Below the pieces are notes generated by a model. It had not been told where the DNA came from. It saw only the letters and a program-made list of their open reading frames with translations, and made no database searches. A DNA stretch of 64,000 nt, from assembly GCF_023278565.1 (NCBI RefSeq), contig NC_064679.1, positions 1,178,001 to 1,242,000 of the forward strand. The letters are read 5' to 3'. Positions 24,453 to 37,643 of the stretch are shown here, piece after piece. The stretch comes from Colletotrichum lupini (taxonomy: Eukaryota; Ascomycota; Sordariomycetes; Glomerellales; Glomerellaceae). Every line of letters begins with the position of its first letter. Positions within the stretch are counted from its first letter, which is position 1. The translations under genes were made by a program, and so were the position numbers.

Positions 24453-25724
24453 TCCCCTCGTACCTGCTGGAGGCAAAGTGAAGGCTCAACGCTTAACTAC
24501 GACGGAACTTTCGCGAAGTGGCTGACCCCGGTCTAGTGACGGTCCTGACCAACCTCGGTTTGCTCTATGGTTCGGGCACATGATTTTGCTGTGAAGTACC
24601 GTTCATTCATAAAGATGCCGACAAAATTGTAGTCGGCATGGCAATTTGAGATACGAGTCATCAATTGAGCTTGGAGTCGAGATGTTCCGCAAAGAAAGGG
24701 CGGATGGTGAATTGCGTTGAGTTTGCGAATGTGACAGAATTCTTGCAAGATGATTAAAATCTGGGCAAGTGATTTTCAGTGAAGTAGGTGACATGACTCT
24801 GAACACCACATCTACAGACTTCTCACACTCCCTTGCCTTGTGTGCCTAGTACATCAGTACTCATTACCTTGCCATACTGCGTATGTGTTCATGACCCGGG
24901 ACCCAAAATAGGCTCCCGGGCTAAGGTAGGCTGGTCGGGTCGCCGGACACGGGAGGTGATTAGTCGCTTATGTCATCCCGCATCCGGTCAAACATGCCTC
25001 CGGTCAGGAACCTGGAAACGGACACCATAGCAAGATAGCCACGTGACAGGCCCATGGCCATCCAGCCAGTGAAGGTTGAAGAGACAAGTGCACGGTCCAG
25101 ATGGGTGGATACTTGGCTGAAGACAGCAAAGACCGGCAGGAGCAAGCAAGCCTGGCACGCCTGGCCAGCAAGGCAAGCAGTGAGGGTGGAAAGCTGGCAG
25201 CAAACCACAGACTTTAGGCGTCGCGCACCTGGCTCAGTGCGCAACAACCTGGCACTGGACTGGCAGGAACGAACCGAACAGGCAACGTAAGGTACTGCAC
25301 CTAAAATAATCTCCAACCTTCCACCTCACCACAAGCGAACTACGTATCCCGTACCCATCTTTCCCATTCCCATTCCTCCCACCACCACCACCACCACCGC
25401 CGCCCCAAACAAAACACCACCATCACCGTTTGCCCAGCAGATTGTCATCACTGCGAGGTGCATCGTTACCCCGTCTTTACGTCTCCTCTTTACCGCTCTT
25501 TGTTTCCCTGTATTAATTGCCTTGTGCGCATTCAGTCGGGTCGCAAGGAAGCTATCCCCAGCTCCTACTCCTTTCTCTCCCAAATACACGACATCCACGC
25601 CGCCGTATCCACGAAATCCCGCGACACCCGATCAGCTGCGCGATTCGAATCCGCGAACTGACACAACCCAGCTAAGGAGCGCAACTTGGTCTCTGGAAGC
25701 TTCTTGTCACACATAACGCCAGTC
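24453..25724. other. Upstream region of the clathrin gene
   Basis: No supported gene. A CAC/CCG triplet run at about 25378-25404 on the plus strand and pyrimidine-rich DNA just upstream of the ATG are typical of a highly expressed fungal promoter and 5' leader. Confidence 0.5.
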
Positions 25725-28700
25725 ATGGCGCCACTACCGATCAAGTTCCAGGAGCTGATCCAGCTTCAGACTGCCGGTGTCGAGGACGCTTCCATCGGCT
25801 TCAACTCCTGCGTGAGCCATCACCGCCCGACCATCTCCCTGCTCAATGGCATCATCATGACTGACTTGTTCTCTTCCAGACACTCGAGTCAGACTCTTAT
25901 GTCTGTATTCGGGAAAAGAAGAACGAAGCTGCCCAACCCGAAGTTGTCATCGTCGATCTCAAGAACGGCAACAATGTCACACGGCGCCCCATCAAGGCCG
26001 ACAGTGCCATCATGCACTGGACTCGTCAAGTCATCGCCCTCAAGGCGCAATCGAGAACACTGCAGATCTTCGATCTTGAGAAGAAGGCGAAACTCAAGTC
26101 TACCACAATGAACGAGGACGTCCAGTACTGGAAGTGGATCAGCGAGACCACTTTGGGCCTGGTTACAGATTCAGCAGTCTACCATTGGGACGTCTACGAC
26201 CCCAGTCAGGCCCAGCCTGTCGAGGTCTTCAAGCGCAATGCTAACCTCAACGTGAGTGCAATGCTTCCTCTATCCTCCGCATGTCACCGAACTGTCTACT
26301 AAATACTATTAACCAGGGTTGCCAAATCATCAACTACCGAACCAACGCCGAGGGCAAGTGGATGGTGGTTGTTGGTATCTCGCAACAGCAGGGCCGCGTC
26401 GTTGGCGCTATGCAGCTGTACTCCAAGGACCGTGGCATTAGCCAGGCCATTGAGGGTCACGCTGCGGCCTTCGGCTCGCTGCGCCTGGAGGGTGCTCCTG
26501 CTGACACCAAGCTCTTCACCTTTGCTGTGAGAACCGCTACTGGCGCGAAGCTTCACATCGTCGAGGTCGACCACGCCGAGTCAAACCCCGTATTCCAGAA
26601 GAAGGCCGTCGACATCTTCTTCCCTCCCGAAGCCGTCAGCGATTTCCCCGTGGCTATGCAGGTGTCGCAGAAGTACGGTGTCATTTTCATGGTCACCAAG
26701 TACGGATTCATCCACGTCTACGACCTCGAGACCGCCGCCTGCATCTTCATGAACCGAATTTCCAGCGATACCATTTTCACCACCTGCCCCGACAACGAGT
26801 CTCGCGGTATTGTGGGCATCAACCGCAAGGGTCAAGTGCTCTTCGTTTCGATCGACGACGCCAACGTTATCCCCTACCTCCTTCAGAACCCGGCCAACAC
26901 CGATATGGCTATCAAGATGGCATCACGAGCTGGCCTCCCCGGTGCTGATAATCTGTATGCTCGTCAATTCGAGCAGCTCTTCAACAGCGGTCAGTTCATG
27001 GATGCTGCCAAGATCGCGGCCAACTCTCCCCGACAATTCCTTCGAACCGCCGAGACGATCGAGAGATTCAAGTCGCTCCCCCAGCAACCTGGTCAAATGT
27101 CCTTTGTCCTGCAATACTTTGGCCTCTTGCTCGACAAGGGAGCCCTGAACGAGCACGAGTCTATTGAGCTTGCACAGCCCGTTCTCGCTCAAAACCGTCT
27201 CAACCTGTTGGAGAAATGGCAAAAGGAGGGCAAGTTGACTGCGTCCGAGAGACTCGGTGACCTTGTCCGCCCTCACGACCTGAACATGGCTCTCACTCTT
27301 TATCTCAAGGCCAACATCCCTCACAAGGTTGTTGCTGGCTTTGCCGAGACGGGTCAATTCGAGAAGATCCTGCCCTATGCCACCCAGGCCAACTACCAGC
27401 CCGACTACGTCCAACTCCTCCAGCACATCGTTCGTGTCAACCCGGAGAAGGGTGCAGAGTTCGCCACAGCCTTGGCTAACAACGAGGGCGGTTCCCTAGT
27501 CGATATCGAGAGAGTGGTCGACATCTTCCAGTCTCAGGGCATGATCCAGCAAGCTACGGCTTTCTTGCTGGATGCGCTCAAGGATAACAGACCTGACCAG
27601 GGTCACCTTCAGACTCGTCTCTTGGAGATGAACTTGATGAATGCTCCCCAGGTTGCCGATGCTATCCTTGGAAATGACATGTTCTCTCACTTTGATAAGA
27701 CTCGCATCGCGACACTTTGTGAACAGGTCGGTTTGGCCCAAAAGGCATTGGAGCTCTACGAGGACCCCGCTGCCGTCAAGCGTGTCGTTATCAACATTGC
27801 CGCCACCCCCAACTTCAACATCGACTGGTTGACCGGCTTCTTTGGCAAGCTGTCCGTTGAGCAATCTCTGGACTGCTTGGATGCCATGATCAAGCACAAC
27901 ATCCGCCAGAACCTGCAAGCGGTGGTCCAGATCGCCACTAAGTACTCCGACTTGCTGGGTCCCGTGCGCCTGATTGATCTCTTCGAGAAGTACAAGACTG
28001 CTGAGGGTCTCTTCTACTACCTTGGCAGCATTGTCAACCTTTCAGAGGACCCCGATGTTCACTTCAAGTACATTGAGTCTGCTACCAAGATGGGCCAGTT
28101 CAACGAGGTTGAGCGTATCTGCAGAGACAGCAACTACTACAACGCCGAGAAGGTCAAGAACTTCCTCAAGGAAGCCAGACTTCAGGAGCAGCTGCCTCTT
28201 ATCATCGTCTGCGACAGATTCAACTTCGTCCACGACTTGGTTCTCTACCTGTACCAGCAGCAGCAGTTCCAGTCCATCGAGACTTACGTCCAGCGTGTCA
28301 ACCCCAGTCGGACTCCCGCCGTCATCGGTGGTCTGTTGGATGTTGACTGCGATGAGAGCATCATCAAGAACTTGCTGTCGACCGTCAACCCCGCCTCTAT
28401 TCCCATCGATGAGCTCGTGTCCGAGGTTGAGTCTCGCAACCGTCTCAAGCTTCTTCTCCCCTTCCTCGAGGCTACTCTTGCTGCCGGCAACCAGCAGCAG
28501 GCCGTGTTCAATGCTCTTGCCAAGATCTACATTGACTCGAACAACAACCCCGAGAAGTTCCTCAAGGAGAACGACCAGTATGACACCCTCAGCGTCGGTA
28601 AATACTGTGAGAAGCGTGACCCCAACCTTGCCTTCATCGCCTACTCCAAGGGTCAGAACGACCTTGAGCTCGTCAACATTACCAACGAGAACGGCATGTA

Positions 28701-30955
28701 CCGCAACCAAGCTCGATACCTGCTCGAGCGGGCTGACCGCGAGCTGTGGACCTTCGTCCTCAGTGAGAACAACATTCATCGCCGTTCCGTGATTGACCAA
28801 GTGACCGCCACCGCGGTTCCCGAGTCCACCGACCCCTCCAAGGTCTCCGAGGCTGTTGCCGCCTTCCTTGCCTGCGATCTTCCTCTTGAGCTCATTGAGC
28901 TGCTTGAGAAGATTGTTCTCGAGCCGTCACCTTTCAGTGACAACACCAACCTTCAGAACTTGCTTCTGTTCACCGCTGCCAAGGCCGACAAGGGTAAAGT
29001 TATGGACTACATCCACCGTATGGACAACTTCAGCGCGCCGGACATTGCATCAGCCTGTATCGACGTTGGTCTCCACGAGGAGGCCTTCGAGATCTTTAAG
29101 AAGACTGGTGACAAGACTTCCGCTGTTGATGTCTTGGTAGAGAACGTCGTTAGCATCGACCGTGCCCAAGCCTACGCCGAGGAGGTCGATTTGCCCGAGG
29201 TTTGGAGCAAGGTCGCCAAGGCTCAGCTTGATGGCCTGCGCGTCACTGACTCTATCGAGTCCTACATCAAGGCCGATGACCCCAAGAACTACGAGGAGGT
29301 TATCGAGACCGCTGCCCGCGCCGGCAAGGACCAGGATCTTATCAAGTACCTCCGCATGGCCAGAAAGACGCTGCGCGAGCCTGCCATCGACACTGCCCTC
29401 GCCTTCTGCTACGCTCGTCTGGATGAGCTCGGCGAGCTCGAGGACTTCCTTCGCGGTACCAACGTTGCCAACATCGAGGAGTCTGGTGACAAGGCGTATG
29501 AGCAAGGTCTGTACCAGGCCTCTAAGATCTTCTTCACCAGCATCTCCAACTGGGCCAAGCTGGCAACCACCCTCGTCCACCTTGAGGAGTACCAGGCTGC
29601 AGTTGAGTGCGCTCGCAAGGCCAACAACATCAAGGTCTGGAAGCAGGTTCACGAGGCCTGCGTTGAGAAGAAGGAGTTCCGTCTTGCCCAGATCTGCGGT
29701 CTCAACCTCATTGTTGACGCCGAGCAATTGCAGACCCTTGTCAAGCAGTACGAGCGCAACGGCTACTTCGATGAGCTCATTGGAGTCTTGGAGCAGGGTC
29801 TTGGCCTTGAGCGTGCCCACATGGGTATGTTCACCGAGCTTGGCATTGCCTTGTCCAAGTACCACCCTGAGCGCTTGATGGAGCATCTCAAGCTCTTCTG
29901 GAGCAGAATGAATCTGCCCAAGATCATCCGTGCTTGCGAAGAGGCGGCCCTCTGGCCCGAGCTGGTCTTCTGCTACTACCACTACGATGAATTCGACAAC
30001 GCTGCTATGGCGGTCATTGAGCGCCCTGAGAACTCATGGGAGCACCAGCAGTTCAAGGAGATCGTCGTCAAGGTGGCCAACTTGGAGATTTACTACCGCG
30101 CCATCAACTTCTACCTCGAGCAGCACCCATCCCTGCTCACCGACCTCCTCCAGTCTCTTACTGCCCGCATTGACGTCAACCGTGTTGTCAAGATGTTCGA
30201 GAAGAGCGATAACCTGCCGCTCATTAAGCCTTTCCTCGTCAACGTCCAAACTCAGAACAAGCGCACCGTCAACAACGCCATCAACGACTTGTTGATCGAG
30301 GAGGAGGACTACAAGACCCTCCGCGACTCTGTGGAGAACTACGACAACTACGACCCCGTCGACCTTGCCTCTCGTCTGGAGAAGCACGACTTGATCTTCT
30401 TCCGCCAGATCGCTGCCAGCATCTACCGCAAGAACAAGCGCTGGGAGAAGTCCATTGCTCTCTCCAAGCAGGACAAGCTCTTCAAGGATGCCATCGAGAC
30501 GGCTGCCATCTCAGGCAAGACTGATGTTGTGGAGGACTTGCTCCGCTACGTAAGTTGTTTTCATCCTACTTGACTACGCATTGAATACTAACACGTCACA
30601 GTTCGTCGACATTGGTAGCCGTGAGTGCTACGTCGGCATGCTCTACGCTTGCTACGAGCTCATCCGCCCCGACTTGGTCCTGGAGATTTCTTGGCGCAGC
30701 GGCCTTACCGACTTCGCCATGCCTTACATGATCAACATGTTGTGCCAGCAGACCAAGGACTTGGCCGCTCTCAAGGCCGACAACGAGGCTCGCAAGAGCA
30801 AGGAGAAGGAGCAAGAGAAGGACGAGACCAACACTCCTATCCTTGGCGGCAACCGCCTCATGATCACTGCCGGTCCCGGCGGTATGGGCGCTCCTCCCGC
30901 GCCCTACGGTCAGACAAACGGCTTCGCTCCCCAGCCTACTGGCTTTGGATTCTAG
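25725..30955 (+). CDS. CHC1: Clathrin heavy chain
   Basis: Four exons: 25725-25811, 25880-26251, 26317-30549 and 30602-30955, giving 1,681 aa, the normal clathrin length. Donors are GTGAGC, GTGAGT and GTAAGT, acceptors CAG, and the last intron has a TACTAAC branch site. The protein starts MAPLPIKFQELIQLQ...GI-like, with the N-terminal beta-propeller (about 1-330: HWTRQVIALKAQ..LQIFDLEKK..K, YWKWI), then the linker and seven clathrin heavy-chain repeats (LLLDKGALNEHES, RPDQGHLQTRLLEMNLM, HMGMFTELGIALSKYHPERLMEHLKLFW). The trimerisation region follows, and the tail ends QPTGFGF. It forms the triskelion coat for endocytosis and Golgi/endosome sorting. It converges with the DapB gene, with about 740 bases between their stops. 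Confidence 0.98.
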
Positions 30956-31698
30956 ATGAGGACACCAGAACGTGGTTGGATTTTTGTGCCTCTAGCGAGG
31001 CTACATGATAGGGCCGCACAGTTTTATCCCCGGTCTATTATTTTCGGCGGCATGAGGTATCTGGCGGCTGGTGGGGTCTACTCACCTGCGCCTTCAAAAT
31101 TCAATGAACGCGGACGATGGCGTTGAGATAACCAAAGGGCTTCCTGTAATCGTATCTTCTTTGCTCTCTGGATGGATGAGCATGTTAGGCAGGCGGATGG
31201 AGTGTGTTACGCGAAGGGAAACTATGGGGGTGGTGCCTTATTTTTCCTATGTGCACACACTACGCTAGACTCTTGCCATTGCTGGACCGATTCAGGGATA
31301 TCGCGAGCCTGTCGCCCGAGCCCAAAACTGTATGATAGTTCTTTTAACGTTGATTCTTTCTGATGACGAATGGTGTGCCAAAGCTTTCATGTGAATCGCC
31401 TCGTCTGCGCTTCTCCTGATATAAGTATCTCGTGGACCAAAGACTCACGGTCCCAACCCATTTTACCAACCCTAGTCCCTGAACGGGCAACAGGTAGTCC
31501 ACAGCCCAAGAATGGCATCACATCAAGGAGGTATTAACCTGCTTCAGCATCATATTCAATACAATGTGTCTGTCGGGTTTGAGATTGCGGTTGAGCATGC
31601 GCCCGAGTAGATTCTATCAACGCAATAGCTTCAAAAAAAACTGACAAAATTTGATATCGCTCCAAAAACTCCATCTTTAAATAAACCAGATGATAAAA
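30956..31698. other. Shared 3' region of two convergent genes
   Basis: No gene is seen. It holds the 3' untranslated regions of clathrin heavy chain (from the left) and dipeptidyl aminopeptidase B (from the right). Confidence 0.6.
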
Positions 31699-34590
31699 TT
31701 AGGACTTTGGTACACCGTCAAGCTTGGCTACGCTCGACCTCTTCTCCTTCACCTTGGGCTCAATCATTGGTTTGGCATCGGCGACCTTGAGCCACTCCCC
31801 GTTGAAGGCGTTGATGAGCCAGTTGTTTAGTTCTAGGAGGCGGTGCGGTTAGCATGGGTTCTCCGAGTGTCCTGTTGGGGCCTCTGGGGTGACGGGGGGG
31901 GGGGGGGGGTTGGACTCACTATCGTAGACAATCTTGTTCGCATTGTGAAAGTAAATACCGTGGTCGCTATCAGGGAAAACATGGACGTCGTAATTCTCGA
32001 CGCCTTCGAGGTTGAGCTTGTCGAGGAGGGTGAGGGTGCTTTGGTAGTGCACGTTATCGTCCGAGACGCCGTGCATCATCAGCCAGCGCACGTTGCCGGC
32101 GAGGGCGGAGACGTTGGAGATGGCCGTCTGGTCGTAGCCGTCCGGGTTGAGCTGGGGAGTGCGCATGTAGCGCTCCGTGTAAATGGAGTCGTAGAAGCGC
32201 CAGTCCGTGACGGGCGCGACGGCCATGCCGTAGCTGAAGGTCTGGCCGGCGTCCATCTCGAGCGTCTTGAGGGTCTGGAAGCCGCCGTAGCTCCAGCCCC
32301 AGATGGCGATGCGGGCCGAGTCGACGTACTTGAGGGCGGACCAGTGCTTGGCGGCGGCGATCTGGTCAATGGCCTCCCAGTGGCCCAGCTTCTCGCGGAT
32401 GAGGACGCGGTTCTTGCGGCCGATGTAGCCGGTGCCGCGGCCGTCTACCGTGACGACGACGTAGCCGAGGGACGAGGCGATGTAGGACTGGAAGTCGACG
32501 GAGAACCTCTTGCTCACGGACTGGGATCCCGGGCCGGAGTACTGCTGGAAGAGGACCGGGTACTTCTTCTTCTCGCTGAAGTGGGGAGGGCGGCGCTCGA
32601 CATAGTTGAGCTCGACATTGTCGACTTTGATGGTTCCGTATTTGAGGATGGGAAGCTCGTACTTTTTTGCATTTTCGGCGAGCTGTGTATTCTGTTCGAC
32701 GACATGCTCGTAACTGGTGGGGTTGCTGGGAGTGCTGATGACCTTCTGCCAAGGGATCTTAGGGCCCAGGTACGAGAGAAGGCCGAAGCCTGCGCCACTG
32801 GAGAAGGAAATGTCGTAGTAGCTCTCAAAGTTGGTGTCCGTGAACGGCTTCAAGTCGGAGCCGTTGAGGTGGACGCTGTAAACGTGACGCTGGATAGAGG
32901 ACTCTTTAGTTGACACGAAGTAGACCAAGTTGTTGGCCAGGTCGACGGCGGAGGGGCCGTTCACGACTTCCCAGTTGCCACCCGTGAGGTAGACAGGCTC
33001 GGGGTTGTCCATGGGCGAGAAGTAGGCAATGTGGTCGCCATCATCGTGGATCACAGTGTCGACGTATCCATCGTCCGGTCTTCCATTAGCAGGGTCCGCA
33101 GGGATGAACTGGGTTTCGTGAGAAATCTCAAACCAGCCGCCGTCGATTTTGCCAACGTCAATGGTGTTCACAGTCTTGCCTGTCCGGGCCACGACGTCGA
33201 CGAGCACCACGCGCATAATATCGCTGACGCGGTTGGTCTCCTTGATGAGGACCTTGTTGTTAGCCCAGAGGACCATGTTGATGAGTCTGTCGTCATCGGC
33301 AAAACCACCCTCAATGTCCACGGCGAAAACGTCGCCACGCTCGACATCGTAAAAGAGCAGGTCTACGACGGGGTTGTGGCTACCGGCACGAGGGTACTTG
33401 ATGCGCTTCTCGTCCGGATATGTCTCTTCGCCGGCGGGCTTTTCCTTGCCCGAGGGTCTAGACATGAAGTACTGCAGTGGGTACTCGGGCACACCCGTTT
33501 CGTTGGTGCGTAAGAAGGCGACATACTTGCCATCCTGAGAGTACCATGTAGCGCTGTTACTGGCAAAGACCTCCTCCTCGTACACCCAGTCGGGAATACC
33601 GTAAAAGTACTCGGGGCCACCATCCTTTGTGATTTGCGTAACCTTCTTGTCACCGTCAAGCTTTCTCAAGAACAAGTTGTTGTCCCGAGTGAAAACGATA
33701 GCATTGCTCTGGGGGCTCCACGTCGCAAGCTGTACACGCGCGTCAGAATGCTCGGGGTCAAGAGGCTCAGCAGTCTGGGTCTCGACGTCGAAGATCCAGT
33801 ACAGCGCGGTAAAAGAGTGGCGCCAATTGTGCTTGCGATCGGTCGAAACGAGCACCTTCTTCATGTCCTTGCTCGGACGGCCGTCATACGGCGTCATTTG
33901 GCGACCACCAACGTTGATCCAAGGATTCTTCATGAGCGTGCGACTCTGGACGACCTCGGCGGAGACCTGGCGGTCCAGCTTGCCCGCCCTGACGTCCTCG
34001 ACCACGAGATAATCCTTGCCTCGCGCACCCTGCTCGAGCAGCAGGCCATCCTCTCCATTAGGCCCCTCGATCCAGCTTATTGAGTGAGAGTAGGGCGACC
34101 AGAAGCCGGTCATGATCTGGTCCAAGGTCACCGGCTTGCCGGATCCGCGCGATGTCGCAGAGGGGTCGTGGTCGACCTGACTGCCGTGCTGGTATGACTT
34201 GCGAGACAAGAAGACGAACAGAGCACCTCCCCATGCGAGGAGAAATGCGGCGGCGAGTATGCATATCCCCTTCTTCAGCCCGCGGTCCATGCCTACACGG
34301 CGCATCATGCCCGTCGTAGGCGCCAGAAAGGGCCCCGTCTCGAGGTCATTGGCGTCGGACTCTTTGTAATCGTTGTCATCGTCGTCGTCCGGGTGGTCGG
34401 CGTAAGCGGGGCGCGAGGCGGACGGGGCGCGCCGTCTCTGGGAAGATGAAGACGAGTATGACTTTTCATTTTGCTCGTGCAGTCGGTCGAAGACGAGGCT
34501 GGTGGTGGAAACGCTCGAGAGGGATGATTCGTGGGACATCCTGGGGTCCTCGGCGGTGGGTGCAGCGGAAGCGCTTGGTGCTGGGTCCAT
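31699..34590 (-). CDS. dapB: Vacuolar dipeptidyl aminopeptidase B (S9B serine peptidase)
   Basis: Two exons: 34590-31920 and 31832-31699, giving 934 aa. The intron (GTGAGT to CCTAG) lies after VYD and the last exon reads [21 protein letters not shown]. The type II topology is clear: an acidic, Ser-rich cytosolic tail, a membrane helix at about 108-128 ([21 protein letters not shown]), then a large lumenal part. The beta-propeller (DPPIV_N) includes the DWVYEEEVF substrate-binding Glu pair. The peptidase domain has GWSYGG (Ser about 767), SDDNVH (Asp about 845) and DSDHG (His about 877). It removes X-Pro or X-Ala dipeptides from N-termini. The intron contains 16 consecutive G on the plus strand (31894-31909) close to the donor. 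Confidence 0.96.
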
Positions 34591-35922
34591 GGTGTCGGAG
34601 AACGGAGACGGAGAGGTCTCGTCGGGTGGTTATTAGTTCGTCGGTCTGGAGGGTTTGACGGTAGGTTCGGTTCTTCCGTCCGGGGGGGTAAGCTTCGCCA
34701 AGGCGAGAGGGCAGCAGGGCAGCAGATGGCAAAGCTAAAGAAAGATGGGATCGAAACTAGGTGGATTGCGCGGTGACTTGAAACGGCATGCTGTCTCGAG
34801 GCAGCTTCAGCCCTCTTTTGGAAATCAAAGGACGCAACGACACCCCATGGACCGGAGGGTTCGTATCTGGTGGTATCGCAGGAGGGCCGTCGGAAGGGTA
34901 GGACGAGCACGCAAGAAGATACGAGAAGGACCCGTGGGTGAAGGAGGAGAAGGGGGAATGTCGGAGAGTTGTGTAGGTGCGAAGGATCGTGAAGTGGACG
35001 TGGACGAGGCCGAGGCCGTGGAGGCGAGTCAATGAACGAACAAAGAGCACTTGGGTGGTATTACACCTATCGGGGTGCTGGGCTGGGGAGCTTTGCGGGT
35101 GGTCCACAGGTGCATCCATTGGCTTGGGTTTAGTGGCGGGTCCCCTGGCGGAGGTGGCCTGGATGTCGAGTACCACTGCTGTGGGAGACGGATGCGGAGC
35201 GCGGTAGCAAGTGGGCTTGGCCCGTTTCAATGGTTCTTCGGAGCCAGCCGGGGGGAGTTAGCAGGGTGCTACGGGTGTCTCGTTTACTTGCTCGAATGCA
35301 GCAGGTCTTAGCTAAGCGGTCCTTATCTTGCCTTATCGCGGGATTCGGACCCTGCCATTTCAAGGTAGGTACCTGACTGTACCTCAAGACCAGCTGCATC
35401 TGCACCTTCGTTCCTTCCATCTGCAAGCCAAATATTCCATATGAGGCAGGTCTATCAGGTCCATGTTCTCATCTCAATTGAGTAAGAGAGAGGCATATTC
35501 TTCACTCAGACATTGGCTAACCATTGTTTCTCATCTCAACTTCATCTGCGATCCATCCGGTCCTCGTCAATGCACGAACATCACGACATCAACTGCAGAT
35601 CATCGACAACAGACCATCACTGTTTCAATGATCTCCGTATAAGAGCAGTCTATACTTGACTATCCAAACATGTTTGACTTGCCAAAGTCTTCGATTCAGC
35701 TGCCTCTCAAAATAACATCAACTACAACGCAGTGGTATCAAAACTCCTCTGCCCAGCTACCTCAGGCCTCCATTTCAGAATACCTCACACAACCGCAATC
35801 CTCCGTGAAACAAAAATCTCACCCTGCCAAGCTCAACCCCCACGACAACCTCACCTCATCCTTCCTCTCCCCCTTTCCTTTCACTTCCCACCCCATCTCA
35901 TTCTACAGTGCTACAAACTCTC
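34591..35922. other. Promoter side of dapB and 3' flank of the YbjQ-like gene
   Basis: No supported gene. Repeated TAGGTACC/ACCTAC-type words occur near 35366-35385. Confidence 0.5.
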
Positions 35923-36477
35923 TCAGCTCCCCGCAAGCTGCGGCGCAACCCCTTCTCCTCCCTCAACCTTCTCAACGACACACGCAGTCCCATACGCACA
36001 CGTCTGCGCGAACCCGCCTAAATCCGACGCATCGAACCTTAAACAAATAATCGCGTTGCCCCCCCTCTGCTTACACTCGCTCACCACTCTCCCCAGCGCA
36101 TCGTTCCGACAGTTATACAGCATCGTCGTGAACCACCGCAGCTCCCCGCCCGCAAGCGACTTGATCACCATGCCCAGGCTCGCGGCGATGTTGCGCGAGC
36201 GCACCGAGAGGCCGTAGACTGCGCCTAGGGTGCGGGTAACGCGGTAGCCGGGGATGTCGAACATTGCTGCCCCTGTGTAAGTATCGCTGCTGTGTAAGGT
36301 ATGTATGTGGAGTGTACAAGGTAAGGTAAGGTAAGGTAAGTGATGGGGTAAAGATGCGGACGTACTGGTTGTGATGACGCCGCCCGTTTCTGTGAAGCAG
36401 TGCAGGTCTGATAGCTCCGGCGGGACGTTGGCCACGTCTTCTTGCTTGACGTCGCTTTTTCTGCCCATGAAGTTCAT
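35923..36477 (-). CDS. YbjQ/UPF0145 (DUF74) family protein
   Basis: Two exons: 36477-36366 and 36266-35923, giving 151 aa. The donor is GTACGT at 36365 and the acceptor GCAG at 36267, joining GVITTT-MFDIPGYRV. The upstream frame extends to 36504 but only with a TTG; the ATG at 36477 (MNFMGRKS) is the first. The core GYRV.R.LG.VYGL.VRSRN, AGGEL.WFT, CRNDALGRVVSEC..RGGNAII..RFDAS...AYGTA is characteristic of this small family, which forms pentamers in bacteria and has no settled function. The intron carries four tandem GTAAG units (36321-36340). Widespread in bacteria and found in many fungi. Confidence 0.88.
   Translation of the reverse strand: MNFMGRKSDVKQEDVANVPPELSDLHCFTETGGVITTSTSASLPHHLPYLTLPCTLHIHTLHSSDTYTGAAMFDIPGYRVTRTLGAVYGLSVRSRNIAASLGMVIKSLAGGELRWFTTMLYNCRNDALGRVVSECKQRGGNAIICLRFDASDLGGFAQTCAYGTACVVEKVEGGEGVAPQLAGS
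36321..36340 (+). repeat. (GTAAG)4 tandem repeat inside an intron
   Basis: Four perfect 5-base units, within the intron of the YbjQ-like gene. On the gene's strand this reads as CTTAC units, close to branch-site and pyrimidine-rich sequence, so copy number might touch splicing (inference). Confidence 0.9.
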
Positions 36478-37643
36478 TATGACTGTTCGTGATTTTGGCT
36501 TCAAGTCAATTGTGGTGACGAAAATCTTGGGATTTCAAATGTTCTCTTCCCACTGCTGCAATACCTTGAGAGTATGAGAAAAGGGCCGTTCGTCTCTGCA
36601 ATCTAGTAGGGTGGTCGCCGAGAATGAAGACAGTAAGCCCATACTTTATACAAAAATCAAAAGCATCCAGTTGCCATGCTCCCTTACTTCCCAAACTTTA
36701 TGTCTTCTTTCCCAAGACTAGCAACTATGAGGCCAGCAGCTCCAATCCCGTGCAAGGCCGATCACCGCCGGGCAATGGATCCAAGCAGCCAAGCGACCAA
36801 GCGGCCATTCACGGCCCCATCCGGCGCACCCCACCGAAGCTCACCATTGGACGCAGCCGGGGCTGAGTCCCCCGGATCGTATTTCGTATCTGCACCGATG
36901 ACATTAGGCAGAGACACACGTGACGGGAATTGGCAATGTCTCTTCCACTTTGCACTCGGACGAACTACGGTTAAGTAGCTGATGCGATTTGAGACATTGA
37001 TCGATATCTTTCATGAAGGTCTACTCAGCCCTGTTTGCCCAAACGATGTTCTCTACACGGGGGCTGTGTTGTGTAATCGACTTGAGGTTGACGATGAGCT
37101 CAGCGACGGGTTGATCTCTGGACTTTCAACTGTTGCTTTCTTTCCGGAAGTTATGAATGCCTTGCAGCTTGATAGCGCGTTGACTGCATGGTAACACAAG
37201 ACTGGCCAGTCCTAGTTTTGGGCCAGCCATCTCACAAACGCCATCAGCGTTTGGCTTTCGGTTTGATATCTCATGCAATCATCAATTGCAACTGAAGTAC
37301 CAGCTGTGGGCAAAGGACTTTTAGCATTGGCTATATGGGACCATAGGAGCAAGCGGCACCTGCGAGGCTGTAGCCTCTCTAGGAATCTGGAACAACTTCT
37401 CCCTTGGCCTCAAACGTCTCGGAACGTAGCCGCCGTCGACATATCAAGAACACCATCAACTTGAGAATTCGACCGAGCTTCTCGAAGAACACATGGAAAG
37501 CAGACAAACTGAGTTGCTTCCTCCTCCTTTGACTAAGCTATATCACTTTACTTACTTACCCTAACATGTCCAACGCTACCTTGCTCCAGAGGTTTTCCTC
37601 CTATTAAGCCGGCCCTTTCACTTCGCACAAGTCCAAACATACG
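36478..37643. other. Divergent intergenic region between YbjQ-like and GH131 genes
   Basis: About 1.2 kb holding the promoters of both genes. Short frames at 36982-37194 and 37273-37464 have no support from motifs or neighbours. Confidence 0.5.

Noticed and set aside
25636..25660. GATTCGAATCC, another possible T-loop
   Set aside because: No cloverleaf can be drawn around it; it lies in the clathrin 5' region.
29050..29982. 310-codon minus-strand frame
   Set aside because: Antisense shadow of clathrin heavy chain.
31843..32913. 356-codon plus-strand frame
   Set aside because: Antisense shadow of the dapB coding region, with no motif of its own.
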